Assembly: GCF_900102625.1 (NCBI RefSeq)
Contig: NZ_FMZC01000004.1
Location: forward strand, 62,001-126,000
From: Paracidovorax valerianellae
GTDB lineage: Bacteria > Pseudomonadota > Gammaproteobacteria > Burkholderiales > Burkholderiaceae_C
Reading direction: 5' to 3'
DNA: 64,000 nucleotides
The stretch's first letter is position 1. The number at the start of each line of letters is the position of its first letter. Under the pieces are notes generated by a model. The model was given only the letters and a program-made list of their open reading frames with translations. It ran no database searches and had not been told where the DNA came from. The position numbers and the translations under genes were made by a program. Positions 45,211 through 53,390 of this stretch are shown in pieces.

Positions 45211-45639
45211 TCAACCGAGGTGCCGCAGCACGAACACGGTGGCCATGCCGGCCGCCATGAAAACCACCGTGGCGGCCAGCGATCGCCCCGAAAACCGCGA
45301 CAGGCCGCACACGCCGTGGCCGCTGGTGCAGCCAGCGCCGTAGCGCGTGCCCACGCCCACCAGCAGCCCCGCCGCGATGAGCATGCCAGCGCTGGCGTCG
45401 ATGTGCACCGCGGGCAGCGGTGCGGCCAGCGCATACGCCAGCGGCGCGGCCATCAGGCCGGCCACGAAGGCCAGGCGCCACGCGGTATCGCCGCGCCGCG
45501 GCCGCAGCAGCCCGCCCACTACCCCGCTGATGCCGGCGATGCGCCCTGCCAGCAGAAAAAAGCCCCCGGCCGCGAGCCCGATGAGCGCACCGCCCGCCAG
45601 CGCGGTGCCCGGGGTGAAAACGTTCCAGTCGATGGCCAT
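45211..45639 (-). CDS. YeeE/YedE family membrane protein, first half-unit
   Basis: A 142-residue membrane protein with four helices and the motif [17 protein letters not shown] near residue 110, whose cysteines carry sulfur in characterised relatives. It is followed by its partner half-unit and preceded, 5 bp upstream, by the BigR-type regulator. The operon order regulator-YeeE-YeeE is known for reactive-sulfur responses. Substrate (thiosulfate or sulfide) is inferred. Confidence 0.88.
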   Translation of the reverse strand: MAIDWNVFTPGTALAGGALIGLAAGGFFLLAGRIAGISGVVGGLLRPRRGDTAWRLAFVAGLMAAPLAYALAAPLPAVHIDASAGMLIAAGLLVGVGTRYGAGCTSGHGVCGLSRFSGRSLAATVVFMAAGMATVFVLRHLG

Positions 45640-45644
45640 GCGGT

Positions 45645-45965
45645 TCAGTCCTTGGGGCAGTAAAGACGGTACAGCACTGCCAGGATGTCCAGCAGCGAGG
45701 CATCGGCCACGCGGTAGTAAATGTTCTTGCCCTCGCGGCGGGTGTCCACCACGCCCTGCGTGCGCAAGACGCCCAGTTGCTGCGACAGCGTGGGCTGCTG
45801 AATGCCGAGGGCCGCCTGCAGGTCGCTCACGCACTGCTCGCCTTGCGACAACTGGCACAGCAGCAGCAGGCGGTCTTCGTTGGCCAGGGCCTTGAGGGCC
45901 GATACGGCCTGGGTGGCGGCCTGGCGCAGCCGCTCGGGGTCGATGGGGGTGGGACGAGGGTCCAT
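45645..45965 (-). CDS. bigR: ArsR-family persulfide-responsive repressor (BigR/SqrR-like)
   Basis: A 106-residue winged-helix repressor. The DNA-recognition helix is in [19 protein letters not shown] and the wing in [11 protein letters not shown]. Cys37 and Cys103 are 66 residues apart and align with the two cysteines that form a polysulfide bridge in BigR and SqrR; Cys45 is extra. This marks it as a reactive-sulfur sensor rather than a metal sensor. The ATG at 45965 is chosen as the domain start. It is divergent from the metallo-beta-lactamase-fold gene and cotranscribed with two YeeE genes. Confidence 0.88.
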   Translation of the reverse strand: MDPRPTPIDPERLRQAATQAVSALKALANEDRLLLLCQLSQGEQCVSDLQAALGIQQPTLSQQLGVLRTQGVVDTRREGKNIYYRVADASLLDILAVLYRLYCPKD

Positions 45966-46006
45966 GAGGAAGAGATCCGGCAAAAAACCGCGAGAAAGGG
46001 GCGGCG

Positions 46007-46036
46007 TTGACTTCAATATATCAAATTACATAATAT
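46007..46036 (+). promoter_or_regulatory. Promoter/operator in the BigR divergon
   Basis: TTGACT (46007-46012) and CATAAT (46029-46034) are 16 bp apart, a good sigma-70 promoter toward the persulfide dioxygenase-like gene. The spacer and -10 are a conspicuous AT-rich tract (ATATATCAAATTACATAATA) in GC-rich DNA. It is the likely BigR operator for both directions. Confidence 0.55.
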
Positions 46037-46071
46037 CTACCGTTAGATTGTTCCATGACGAAAGCGCTCCC

Positions 46072-46947
46072 ATGCCCCGCTCCACCGCCCTTCAGTCGTT
46101 CTTCGACCCCGCCACTGGCACGGTGACCCATCTCGTATGGGACCTGGCCACGCGCTGTGCGGCGGTCATCGATCCGGTGCGGGATTTCGATGCGGCTGCG
46201 GGCCGCACGGCCACCCGCTCGGCCGATGCGGTGCTGGCCCACGTGCGTGCCGAGGGGCTGGCGGTGCAGTGGATTCTGGAAACCCACGTGCATGCCGACC
46301 ACCTGTCGGCCGCGCCCTATGTGCAGGCGCAGGCGGGCGGGCGCATCGCGGTGGGCGAGCACATCCGCACCGTGCAGGCCGCCTTCGGCCGGCTGTTCCC
46401 CGCGCAGGCCGGTGCGGCGGACGGCAGCCCGTTCGATCACCTGATGCGCGATGGCGAAACGATTCAGCTCGGCCAGACGCCGCTCACCGCGCTGTGGGTG
46501 CCCGGGCACACGCCCGCCGACATGGCCTATCTCGTGGATGGCGCCGCGTTCGTGGGCGACACGCTGTTCATGCCCGATGTCGGCACGGCGCGCGCCGACT
46601 TTCCCGGGGGCGACGCGGCCACGCTCTACCGTTCGATCCAGCGGCTGCTGGCGCTGCCGGGCGACACGCGCCTGTTCGTCTGCCACGACTACCCGCCCGC
46701 CGGCCGCGCACCGCAATGGGAAACGACGGTGGACGCCCAGCGCCGGCACAACATCCATGTGGGCGGTGGCGTGACCGAGGCGGCGTTCGTCGCGCTGCGC
46801 AGCGCCCGCGATGCCACCCTGGGCGCGCCGGCGCTGCTGCTGCCGTCGCTGCAAGTGAATGTGCGCGCCGGACAGCTGCCGCCGCCCGAGGCGAACGGCA
46901 TCGCCTACCTGCGCATTCCGCTGAACGCATTCGGCACGCCGCCCTGA
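46072..46947 (+). CDS. Metallo-beta-lactamase-fold hydrolase, persulfide dioxygenase-like (Blh/ETHE1 type)
   Basis: A 291-residue protein. The metal motif is HVHADHL from His72, with Asp76 and His77. The later PGHTPADMAYLV, GDTLFMPDVGTARADFPGGDA and CHDYPP segments are typical of the ETHE1/Blh group, which oxidises glutathione persulfide to sulfite using one Fe(II). No rhodanese domain is fused. Its divergent position to bigR and the YeeE pair supports a sulfide-detoxification role. The ATG at 46072 follows an AT-rich promoter; a much longer frame upstream is not supported. Confidence 0.87.
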   Translation: MPRSTALQSFFDPATGTVTHLVWDLATRCAAVIDPVRDFDAAAGRTATRSADAVLAHVRAEGLAVQWILETHVHADHLSAAPYVQAQAGGRIAVGEHIRTVQAAFGRLFPAQAGAADGSPFDHLMRDGETIQLGQTPLTALWVPGHTPADMAYLVDGAAFVGDTLFMPDVGTARADFPGGDAATLYRSIQRLLALPGDTRLFVCHDYPPAGRAPQWETTVDAQRRHNIHVGGGVTEAAFVALRSARDATLGAPALLLPSLQVNVRAGQLPPPEANGIAYLRIPLNAFGTPP

Positions 46948-47098
46948 ACGGCCGCACCGTGCGGGATCGCTCCTACCCGGGGACAGGTGCCGCGCCCACC
47001 GCCCCGCCGCGCGGGTTGGGCGAAGCTGTGGACACACGGCGCTCCTATTTCGGACCGCCCCGCGACACCCCGCAATACCCCAGCCCAAGGAGCTTTCC

Positions 47099-47437
47099 AT
47101 GCGCACACCCACCTTGCCCGATACCGCCATCGACCCCACGGACGATCCCACGGCTGAAATGCCGGAAGGCGACGACATCAACGACCACCTGGAGGCCGAG
47201 CAGGACGTCTCTGACGGCATGGCCGACATCTCCGTGCAGCCGTTCGACGACCCGCGCAGCGGCGGCCCGTTGAACTTCGACGACGGCACCGACATGGCCC
47301 ACCCCCGCGGCAAGACCGGCCGGGATGGCGGCACGTGGGAGGCCGAAGGCAGCGACAGCGGCGACCTGGAGCCGCCGGCCGAGCTGCTCTCCGACCGCAA
47401 CGGTCCGAGCGATCCGGACGCCAAGCGCACCGAGTGA
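47099..47437 (+). CDS. Hypothetical acidic, low-complexity protein
   Basis: A 112-residue, strongly acidic protein (Asp/Glu-rich, many Pro and Gly), probably disordered, with no signal peptide or membrane helix. Its segments (DDPTAEMPEGDDIND, FDDPRSGGPLNFDDGTD, ELLSDRNGPSDPD) resemble small proteins of unknown role that I have seen in Comamonadaceae. AAGGAG precedes the ATG well. A perfect hairpin with T-run follows 62 bp after the stop. Clean start and stop signals favour a real gene. Confidence 0.65.
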   Translation: MRTPTLPDTAIDPTDDPTAEMPEGDDINDHLEAEQDVSDGMADISVQPFDDPRSGGPLNFDDGTDMAHPRGKTGRDGGTWEAEGSDSGDLEPPAELLSDRNGPSDPDAKRTE

Positions 47438-47498
47438 TTTTCGCGCCGCGGCGCGCTTCCTGGCGGAGGCGCTGCCGATCGCGGCGACCGCACAAAGC

Positions 47499-47524
47499 AA
47501 AGGGCGCCGAGGCGCCCTTTCTTC
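47499..47524 (+). terminator. Rho-independent terminator
   Basis: AAAGGGCGCC (47499-47508) and GGCGCCCTTT (47511-47520) are perfectly complementary, followed by CTTC. It ends the acidic-protein transcript and abuts a dispersed element. Confidence 0.75.
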
Positions 47525-47525
47525 A

Positions 47526-47582
47526 TTTGCTATTGATTTAATAGCTATGCCCCCTAGGGGAATATGCGCTGGAGGCCAAAAA
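47526..47582. repeat. Dispersed element, type A tail
   Basis: TTTGCTATTGATTTAATAGC, then a CCCCCTAGGGG palindrome and TGCGCTGGAGGCCAAAAAG. The tail matches the copy after cueR (22323). Confidence 0.7.
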
Positions 47583-47618
47583 GACCATAAGCCTCAGACG
47601 TCCCCCAGCGGCCGGCGC

Positions 47619-49280
47619 TCAATGCACCACCATCAGGTGGAAAGGCCACACGTACGCCTGCAGCGTCACGTACAGCCCCACCAGGCAGGCGAGCGCGATG
47701 GAGTGGAAGAACACGTAGCGCAGGATGTCGCCCTCGTGGTTGAACCAGCGGGTGGCGGTGGAGGCGACCACGATCGATTGCGCATCGATCATCTTGCCCA
47801 TCACACCGCCCGAGCTGTTGGCCGCGCCCATCAGGTTGGGCGACAGCCCCAGTTGCTCGGCCGCCACCTTCTGCATGCCCCCGAAGAGCACGTTCGAGGC
47901 GGTGTCCGACCCCGTGAGCGCCACGCCCAGCCAGCCCATCAGCGTGCCGAAGAACGGATAGAACACGCCCGTGTTGGCGAACGCCAGGCCCAGCGTGGTG
48001 TCGGTGCCCGAATAGCGCGTGAGCGTGCCCAGCGCCAGCATGAGCACGATGGTCAGCAGCGAAAAGCGCACCAGCCACACCGTCTTGAAGAACGTGCGCA
48101 CGATGGCGACGGGGTTGTACTTCATGAAGACGGCGCTCACCACCGCCGACAGCAAGATGGCGGTGCCGGTGGCCGAGAGCAGGTTCAGCGTGTACACGGC
48201 GGCCTCCTTGGTGGGCGCGGGCACCACGGGCGGCACTTTTTCGATCAGGTTGTGCAGGCCGGCCATGGGAAACGCGGGTGCGAACAGCCCGTTGAGCCAG
48301 GCCTTGACCGGCGGCAGGCCCCAGATGAAGACGAACACCGATAGGATGACCCAGGGCATCCACGCAGCCACCAGCGCTGCGCGGCTGTGCTGCGTGACGG
48401 GCTGGGGCGGCTTGGCTTCCGCCGCGCTCACGTCGCGCCCGCGCAGCGAGGCCGACGTCCACACCGTCTTGGGCTTCCACACGCGCAGGAACGCCACCAG
48501 CGATGCCATGGACACGATGGCCGCGATGATGTCCACCAGCTCCGGCCCGATGAAGTTGGACACCAGGTACTGCGGCACGGCGAACGCCACCGCCGTCACC
48601 AGAATGGCCGGCCAGATCTCCCACATGCCCTTGCGCCCGGCGAAGGCCCAGATGAGCCAGAACGGCACCAGCAGCGAGAAGAACGGCAGTTGCCGCCCCA
48701 CCATCGCCGTCACCTCCATCAAGTCGTAGCCGTGCACCTTGGCCAGCGTGATGACTGGCGTGCCCAGCGCTCCGAACGCCACCGGCGCCGTGTTGGCGAT
48801 GAGGGACAGCCCCGAGGCTGCGAGCGGCGAAAACCCCAGCCCGATCAGGATCGCCGCCGTCACCGCCACCGGCGTGCCGAAGCCGGCGGCGCCTTCGAAG
48901 AACGCCCCGAAGCTGAAGGCGATCAGCAGCAGCTGGATGCGCCGGTCGCTGGTGATGCCCGACAGCGAATCCTGCAGCACCTTGAAGCTGCCGTTCTGCT
49001 CGGTCAACTGGTGCAGAAAGATGATGTTCAGCACGATCCAGCCGATGGGCAACAGGCCGGTGAAGCCGCCGTACAGTGCCGCGCGGCCCGCCATGTCGGC
49101 CGGCATGCCGTAGGCGAAGACGGCCACCAGCAGCGCCGCGATCAGGCCCAGCCCGGCGGCGACGTGCGCCTTGATGTGAAAGAACCCCAGCGCGGCGAGC
49201 ATCACGACCACCGGAATCGCGGCCAGCGCGGTGGAAAAGATCATGTTGCCGAACGGATCGTAGATTTGCTGCCAGGTCAT
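47619..49280 (-). CDS. lldP: L-lactate permease
   Basis: A 553-residue integral membrane protein of the LctP family, with ~13 membrane helices, importing lactate or glycolate with protons. Family blocks include SFGAFFEGAAGFGTPVAVTAAILIGLGF, ALGTPVITLAKVHG, LTGSDTASNVLFGGMQ and NSSGGVMGKMIDAQSI. GGAG lies before the ATG at 49280; the extra upstream frame is unsupported. No lactate dehydrogenase gene is adjacent. Confidence 0.93.
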   Translation of the reverse strand: MTWQQIYDPFGNMIFSTALAAIPVVVMLAALGFFHIKAHVAAGLGLIAALLVAVFAYGMPADMAGRAALYGGFTGLLPIGWIVLNIIFLHQLTEQNGSFKVLQDSLSGITSDRRIQLLLIAFSFGAFFEGAAGFGTPVAVTAAILIGLGFSPLAASGLSLIANTAPVAFGALGTPVITLAKVHGYDLMEVTAMVGRQLPFFSLLVPFWLIWAFAGRKGMWEIWPAILVTAVAFAVPQYLVSNFIGPELVDIIAAIVSMASLVAFLRVWKPKTVWTSASLRGRDVSAAEAKPPQPVTQHSRAALVAAWMPWVILSVFVFIWGLPPVKAWLNGLFAPAFPMAGLHNLIEKVPPVVPAPTKEAAVYTLNLLSATGTAILLSAVVSAVFMKYNPVAIVRTFFKTVWLVRFSLLTIVLMLALGTLTRYSGTDTTLGLAFANTGVFYPFFGTLMGWLGVALTGSDTASNVLFGGMQKVAAEQLGLSPNLMGAANSSGGVMGKMIDAQSIVVASTATRWFNHEGDILRYVFFHSIALACLVGLYVTLQAYVWPFHLMVVH

Positions 49281-49655
49281 TGGTTTGTCTCCAGTGCTTT
49301 GGAAGGAGTGCAGCGATCCGTTCTTTTGTCGTCCTGTGCGTTCCCTGACGGTTCGGCTGACACGAATCCGCACGACTGTAGAAACAAAGTTCCCCGGCGT
49401 GCGTGAAATTCAGTCTACGGAGGATTGAGCGGATTTCAAACCCTTGGGCGCCATGCGCGAGCGCCTGCGGGACAGTGCCGCAGCGCAGGCAAGCGGCGTG
49501 AGAGCGGTTGCTGCGCCACGGCTCGGGGCTGGCAGCGCGCCGCCGGAGGTCTGCGGAGGCCCTCCAGCGGCACCTTCGGCGGCGGTCGGGAGATCGTTAC
49601 TGCAGCGCCAGGGACGCGCCGCCCACCAGATTGACGGTATTGATTCGCGCCTTGC
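49281..49655. other. Intergenic region lldP / mnmA
   Basis: About 375 bp between the divergently read lldP start and the mnmA stop (both genes are on the minus strand). It is GC-rich with short inverted repeats but no convincing gene, operator or terminator. Confidence 0.4.
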
Positions 49656-50774
49656 TCAGCCGCAAGCCGCGATCACGCCGCCGCCCAGGCAGACTTCGCC
49701 GTCGTACAGCACCGCGCTCTGGCCCGGGGTGACGGCCCACTGCGCACCCGGAAACTCCAGCGCGAAATCGGCACCCTCGGCCTGGGTCACCGCGCAGGCG
49801 GCGTCCTGCTGGCGGTAGCGGGTCTTGGCCGCCAGCGTGCCCGGCGCGGGCGGGTGACCCGCCACCCAGCTGGCGTCGGCTGCCTGCAGGGTGTAGGACA
49901 GCAGCCACGGGTGATCGTGCCCCTGCACCACGCGCAGGGTGTTGGTGTCCAGCTCCTTGCGGGCCACGAACCACGGTGCGTGGTCGCCCGCGCCGCGCTG
50001 CGCGCCCTTTTCCTTGACCCCGCCGATGCCCAGTCCCTGCCGCTGGCCGAGCGTGTAGAACGACAGGCCCTGGTGCCGGCCGAGCGTGCGCCCCTTGTCG
50101 TCGCGGATCGCGCCGGGCTCCTTCTGGATGTAGCGGTTCAGAAAGTCGCGAAACGGCCGCTCGCCAATGAAGCAGATGCCGGTGGAATCCTTCTTCCTGG
50201 CGTTGGGCAGGCCGATCTCCTCGGCGATGCGGCGCACTTCGGTCTTGTGCAGCTCGCCCACGGGAAACAGCGTTTTCGACAGCTGCGCCTGGTTCAGGCG
50301 GTGCAGAAAATAGCTCTGGTCCTTGGACGGATCGAGCCCCTTGAGCAGTTCGAACAGGCCGGACGATGCGTTCTGCCGCACCCGGGCGTAGTGCCCCGTG
50401 GCGATCTTCTCGGCGCCCAGGCGCATGGCGTGGTCCAGGAAGGCCTTGAACTTGATCTCGGCGTTGCACAGCACGTCGGGGTTGGGCGTGCGGCCGGCCT
50501 GGTACTCGCGCAGGAACTCGGCGAACACGCGGTCCTTGTACTCGGCGGCGAAGTTGACGTGCTCGATCTCGATGCCGAGCACGTCGGCCACGGCCGCCGC
50601 GTCCACGAAGTCGATGTTGGAGGAGCAGTACTCGCTGTCGTCGTCGTCTTCCCAGTTCTTCATGAAGATGCCGACGACCTCATGGCCCATGGCTTTCAGC
50701 AGATGGGCGGTGACCGCGGAATCCACGCCGCCGGACAGGCCGACGACGACGCGGTGCTTGGGGGTTGCTGTCAT
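49656..50774 (-). CDS. mnmA: tRNA-specific 2-thiouridylase MnmA
   Basis: A 372-residue enzyme that thiolates U34 of Lys, Glu and Gln tRNAs. The PP-loop GLSGGVDS is at 12-19. The catalytic cysteines are Cys103 (NPDVLCN) and Cys201 (GICFIGER), which form the disulfide and persulfide. GHYARV and [10 protein letters not shown] blocks are as in the family. It follows nudJ, the same neighbour as in E. coli. With mnmG at the other end of the window, two of the genes for the same tRNA position occur here. Confidence 0.96.
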   Translation of the reverse strand: MTATPKHRVVVGLSGGVDSAVTAHLLKAMGHEVVGIFMKNWEDDDDSEYCSSNIDFVDAAAVADVLGIEIEHVNFAAEYKDRVFAEFLREYQAGRTPNPDVLCNAEIKFKAFLDHAMRLGAEKIATGHYARVRQNASSGLFELLKGLDPSKDQSYFLHRLNQAQLSKTLFPVGELHKTEVRRIAEEIGLPNARKKDSTGICFIGERPFRDFLNRYIQKEPGAIRDDKGRTLGRHQGLSFYTLGQRQGLGIGGVKEKGAQRGAGDHAPWFVARKELDTNTLRVVQGHDHPWLLSYTLQAADASWVAGHPPAPGTLAAKTRYRQQDAACAVTQAEGADFALEFPGAQWAVTPGQSAVLYDGEVCLGGGVIAACG

Positions 50775-50865
50775 GCCCGGGATTGTATTTTTTATGCCGC
50801 TACAGCCGAGCGCCCGGACCGGGAACGCCGGGCCGCCCAAAGGGCATGAAACACGGCTTTTTCAA

Positions 50866-50910
50866 TTTGCTATGTAATCAATAGCAATGAGGCCAATGAA
50901 CACGGCGGCA
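50866..50910. repeat. Dispersed element, type B tail
   Basis: TTTGCTATGTAATCAATAGC then GGCCAATGAACACGGCGGCA. It is located between nudJ and mnmA, so it lies within a probable shared transcript. Confidence 0.7.
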
Positions 50911-50960
50911 GGTGCGATATTTGCCCTCATGTCCCGGCGGGCGGGCGAGTGGCGGCCTTC

Positions 50961-51443
50961 TCAGCGCGGCTGCAGCACGCTCGGGTCGGTGTGGATCAAC
51001 TCCAGCGGGTAGCGCTTGCCGGCCAGGTAATCCTCGATGCACTGCAGCACCAGCGGGCTGCGGTGCCGGTCGGCGCAGCAGCGGATTTCGTCGAGCGTCA
51101 TCCACACCGTGCGCACGATGCCGTCGTCCAGCGTGCGCCAGGCATGCACCGGCCCGACCGAGCCGGCGAAGGCAAAGCGCAGGTAGGTGATGTCGTCGCC
51201 CGTGCGGGTGCGGGTGAAGCGGTTGAGGTACACGCCCACCAGCGCCGCGGGCGTGAAGTCGCAGGCGGTTTCCTCCAGCACCTCGCGCACGCAGCCGTCG
51301 ATCGGCGATTCGCCCGGGTCCAGGTGCCCCGCCGGATTGTTGAGCCGCAGCCCGTCGGCCGTGTCTTCTTCCACAAGCAGGAAGCGGCCGTCCTGTTCGA
51401 TGACGGCGGCCACGGTGACGTTGGGTTTCCAGCGGTTCGGCAT
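50961..51443 (-). CDS. nudJ: NUDIX hydrolase, NudJ-like phosphatase
   Basis: A 160-residue NUDIX protein. The Nudix box is at ~37-59 (GHLDPGESPIDGCVREVLEE) with REVLEETA, where Ala replaces the usual Gly. NVTVAAVIEQDGRFLLVEE at the start and GKRYPLELI near the end match E. coli NudJ, which acts on thiamin pyrophosphate precursors and nucleotides. It lies directly upstream of mnmA in the same direction, as in E. coli. The ATG at 51443 is chosen; another in-frame ATG 9 bp earlier is possible. Confidence 0.85.
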   Translation of the reverse strand: MPNRWKPNVTVAAVIEQDGRFLLVEEDTADGLRLNNPAGHLDPGESPIDGCVREVLEETACDFTPAALVGVYLNRFTRTRTGDDITYLRFAFAGSVGPVHAWRTLDDGIVRTVWMTLDEIRCCADRHRSPLVLQCIEDYLAGKRYPLELIHTDPSVLQPR

Positions 51444-51771
51444 GGCGGCCATTATGACGACGGGGCATGGCGCGCCATAGGGCGCGATGCCGGCAACGCG
51501 CCGGTGTGGCGCGAAAAGCCACAGCCGGCTGCAGCCGCCCCCTCAGCCCTGCTGCGCCGCCGGCAGCAGCCGGGCCGCCCGAAAGCGTTCTGACCGTAGC
51601 CCGTTCCCCGTGTGGATGACAGGCAAACGCGGCCTTGTCTTCCATCCGGCTCAGCCTTTCCTGGGCAGCATGGATCGAGTGAGGGGTGCACAGACACGCC
51701 CACGCAAGCCCACCCGACCCTGCGGCGCGAATCCACCGCAGGGTCAAGCTGTTCCTGAGGAGGACCCCACG

Positions 51772-52437
51772 ATGGAAAAATTCAAAGACCCAGCCCTCAC
51801 CCGGCGAGACCTGTTCATCGTGGGAGCGGCGTCCGCTTCGGCGGCGGCGGCTCCAGCGGGCGCGGCGGCCCCGGGGCCATCGCCGCAGCGTGGCCTGCCG
51901 GCCCCCAATGCCGAAGCCTTGATGCCGGTTCGCATGACCGTCAACGGCGAGCAGAAAACGCTGTCGCTCGACACCCGCACAACGCTGCTGGATGCGCTGC
52001 GCGAGCACCTGCACCTCACGGGTACCAAGAAGGGCTGCGATCACGGCCAGTGCGGGGCGTGCACCGTCATCGTCGATGGCCGGCGCATCAATGCGTGCCT
52101 GACGCTGGCGGTGATGCACGAAGGCGCGCAGGTCACCACCATCGAGGGCCTGGGCAATCCCCAGAAGCTGCACCCCTTGCAGGCCGCGTTCGTGAAGCAC
52201 GACGGCTACCAATGCGGCTACTGCACGCCCGGGCAGATCTGCTCGGCGGTCGGCGTGCTCGACGAGATCAAGGCGGGCATTCCGAGCCATGTCAGCGGCG
52301 ACCTCACCGCGAAGCCCCTGCTGTCGGCCGACGAGATCCGCGAGCGCATGAGCGGCAACCTGTGCCGCTGCGGGGCTTATTCCAACATCCTCGATGCCAT
52401 CACCGAGGTGTCCGGTGCGAAAGGGGATGCCGCATGA
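51772..52437 (+). CDS. paoA: Periplasmic aldehyde oxidoreductase, [2Fe-2S] subunit PaoA
   Basis: A 221-residue iron-sulfur subunit of the PaoABC xanthine-oxidase-type enzyme. A twin-arginine signal ([10 protein letters not shown] from residue 10) exports the folded complex. Plant-type [2Fe-2S] Cys are 89, 94, 97 and 109; the second cluster uses Cys148, 151, 198 and 200 ([14 protein letters not shown]). GAGGAGGA lies before the ATG. It is the first gene of paoABCD and overlaps paoB by ATGA. Confidence 0.93.
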   Translation: MEKFKDPALTRRDLFIVGAASASAAAAPAGAAAPGPSPQRGLPAPNAEALMPVRMTVNGEQKTLSLDTRTTLLDALREHLHLTGTKKGCDHGQCGACTVIVDGRRINACLTLAVMHEGAQVTTIEGLGNPQKLHPLQAAFVKHDGYQCGYCTPGQICSAVGVLDEIKAGIPSHVSGDLTAKPLLSADEIRERMSGNLCRCGAYSNILDAITEVSGAKGDAA

Positions 52438-53390
52438 AATCTTTCACCTACGAACGCGCCACGTCGGTGCAGGCCGCAGCAGCAGCCGCGGCCGGCAATC
52501 CGCAGGCCCGGTTCATCGCCGGCGGCACGAACCTGCTGGACCTGATGAAGCTGCAGATCGAGGCGCCCACGCACCTCATCGACATCAACGGCCTGGGGCT
52601 GGACAAGATCGAGCCCACCACCGACGGCGGGCTGCGCATCGGTGCGCTGGTGCGCAACACCGACCTGGCCGCCCACGCCGGCGTGCGGCGCGACTACGGG
52701 CTGTTGTCGCGGGCCTTGCTGGCCGGCGCGTCGGGACAGTTGCGCAACAAGGCGACCACCTCCGGCAACCTGCTGCAGCGCACGCGGTGCCCCTATTTCT
52801 ACGACACCAACATGCCGTGCAACAAGCGCCAGCCGGGCGCCGGTTGCGCGGCCCTCGGCGGTGTCACCCGCCAGCATGCGGTGGTGGGCACGAGCGAGGC
52901 CTGCATCGCCACGCACCCGAGCGACATGGCGGTGGCCCTGCGCGCGCTGGACGCCACGGTCGAGACCGTGCGCCCGGACGGCCAGCCCCGCCGCATTCCC
53001 ATCGCCGATTTCCATCGCTTGCCGGGCAACACGCCGCACATCGAAACCGCGCTGGACCACGGCGAATTCATCACGGCCGTCACATTGCCGGCCCCGGCGG
53101 GCGGCACGCACATCTACCGCAAGGTGCGGGATCGGTCTTCGTACGCTTTCGCGCTGATCTCGGTGGCCGCGGTGGTGCAAAAGGACGGCACGGGGCGCGT
53201 GGCGCTCGGAGGCGTCGCGCACAAGCCGTGGCGCCTGGAATCGGCGGATGCGGCCTTGCCGCAGGGCGCCAAGGCGACGACCGCGCTGCTGCTGGCCGGT
53301 GCGCGCCCCACGCACGAGAACGCTTTCAAGGTCGCCCTGGTGGAGCGCACGCTCGCTGGCGTGCTGGCACAAGCGAAAGGCCAATCATGA
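52434..53390 (+). CDS. paoB: Periplasmic aldehyde oxidoreductase, FAD subunit PaoB
   Basis: A 318-residue FAD-binding subunit ([13 protein letters not shown], residues 28-40). Besides the FAD domain it has four cysteines at 119, 129, 138 and 157, which match the extra [4Fe-4S] cluster that distinguishes PaoB from other members of the family. Overlaps paoA and paoC by ATGA on both sides, implying strict stoichiometric translation. It relies on the PaoA twin-arginine signal for export. Confidence 0.92.
   Translation: MKSFTYERATSVQAAAAAAAGNPQARFIAGGTNLLDLMKLQIEAPTHLIDINGLGLDKIEPTTDGGLRIGALVRNTDLAAHAGVRRDYGLLSRALLAGASGQLRNKATTSGNLLQRTRCPYFYDTNMPCNKRQPGAGCAALGGVTRQHAVVGTSEACIATHPSDMAVALRALDATVETVRPDGQPRRIPIADFHRLPGNTPHIETALDHGEFITAVTLPAPAGGTHIYRKVRDRSSYAFALISVAAVVQKDGTGRVALGGVAHKPWRLESADAALPQGAKATTALLLAGARPTHENAFKVALVERTLAGVLAQAKGQS

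Noticed and set aside
45802-46947. Extended start for the persulfide dioxygenase-like gene (381 codons)
   Set aside because: The extra 90 codons run antisense through the BigR gene and its promoter; the family domain starts at the ATG at 46072.
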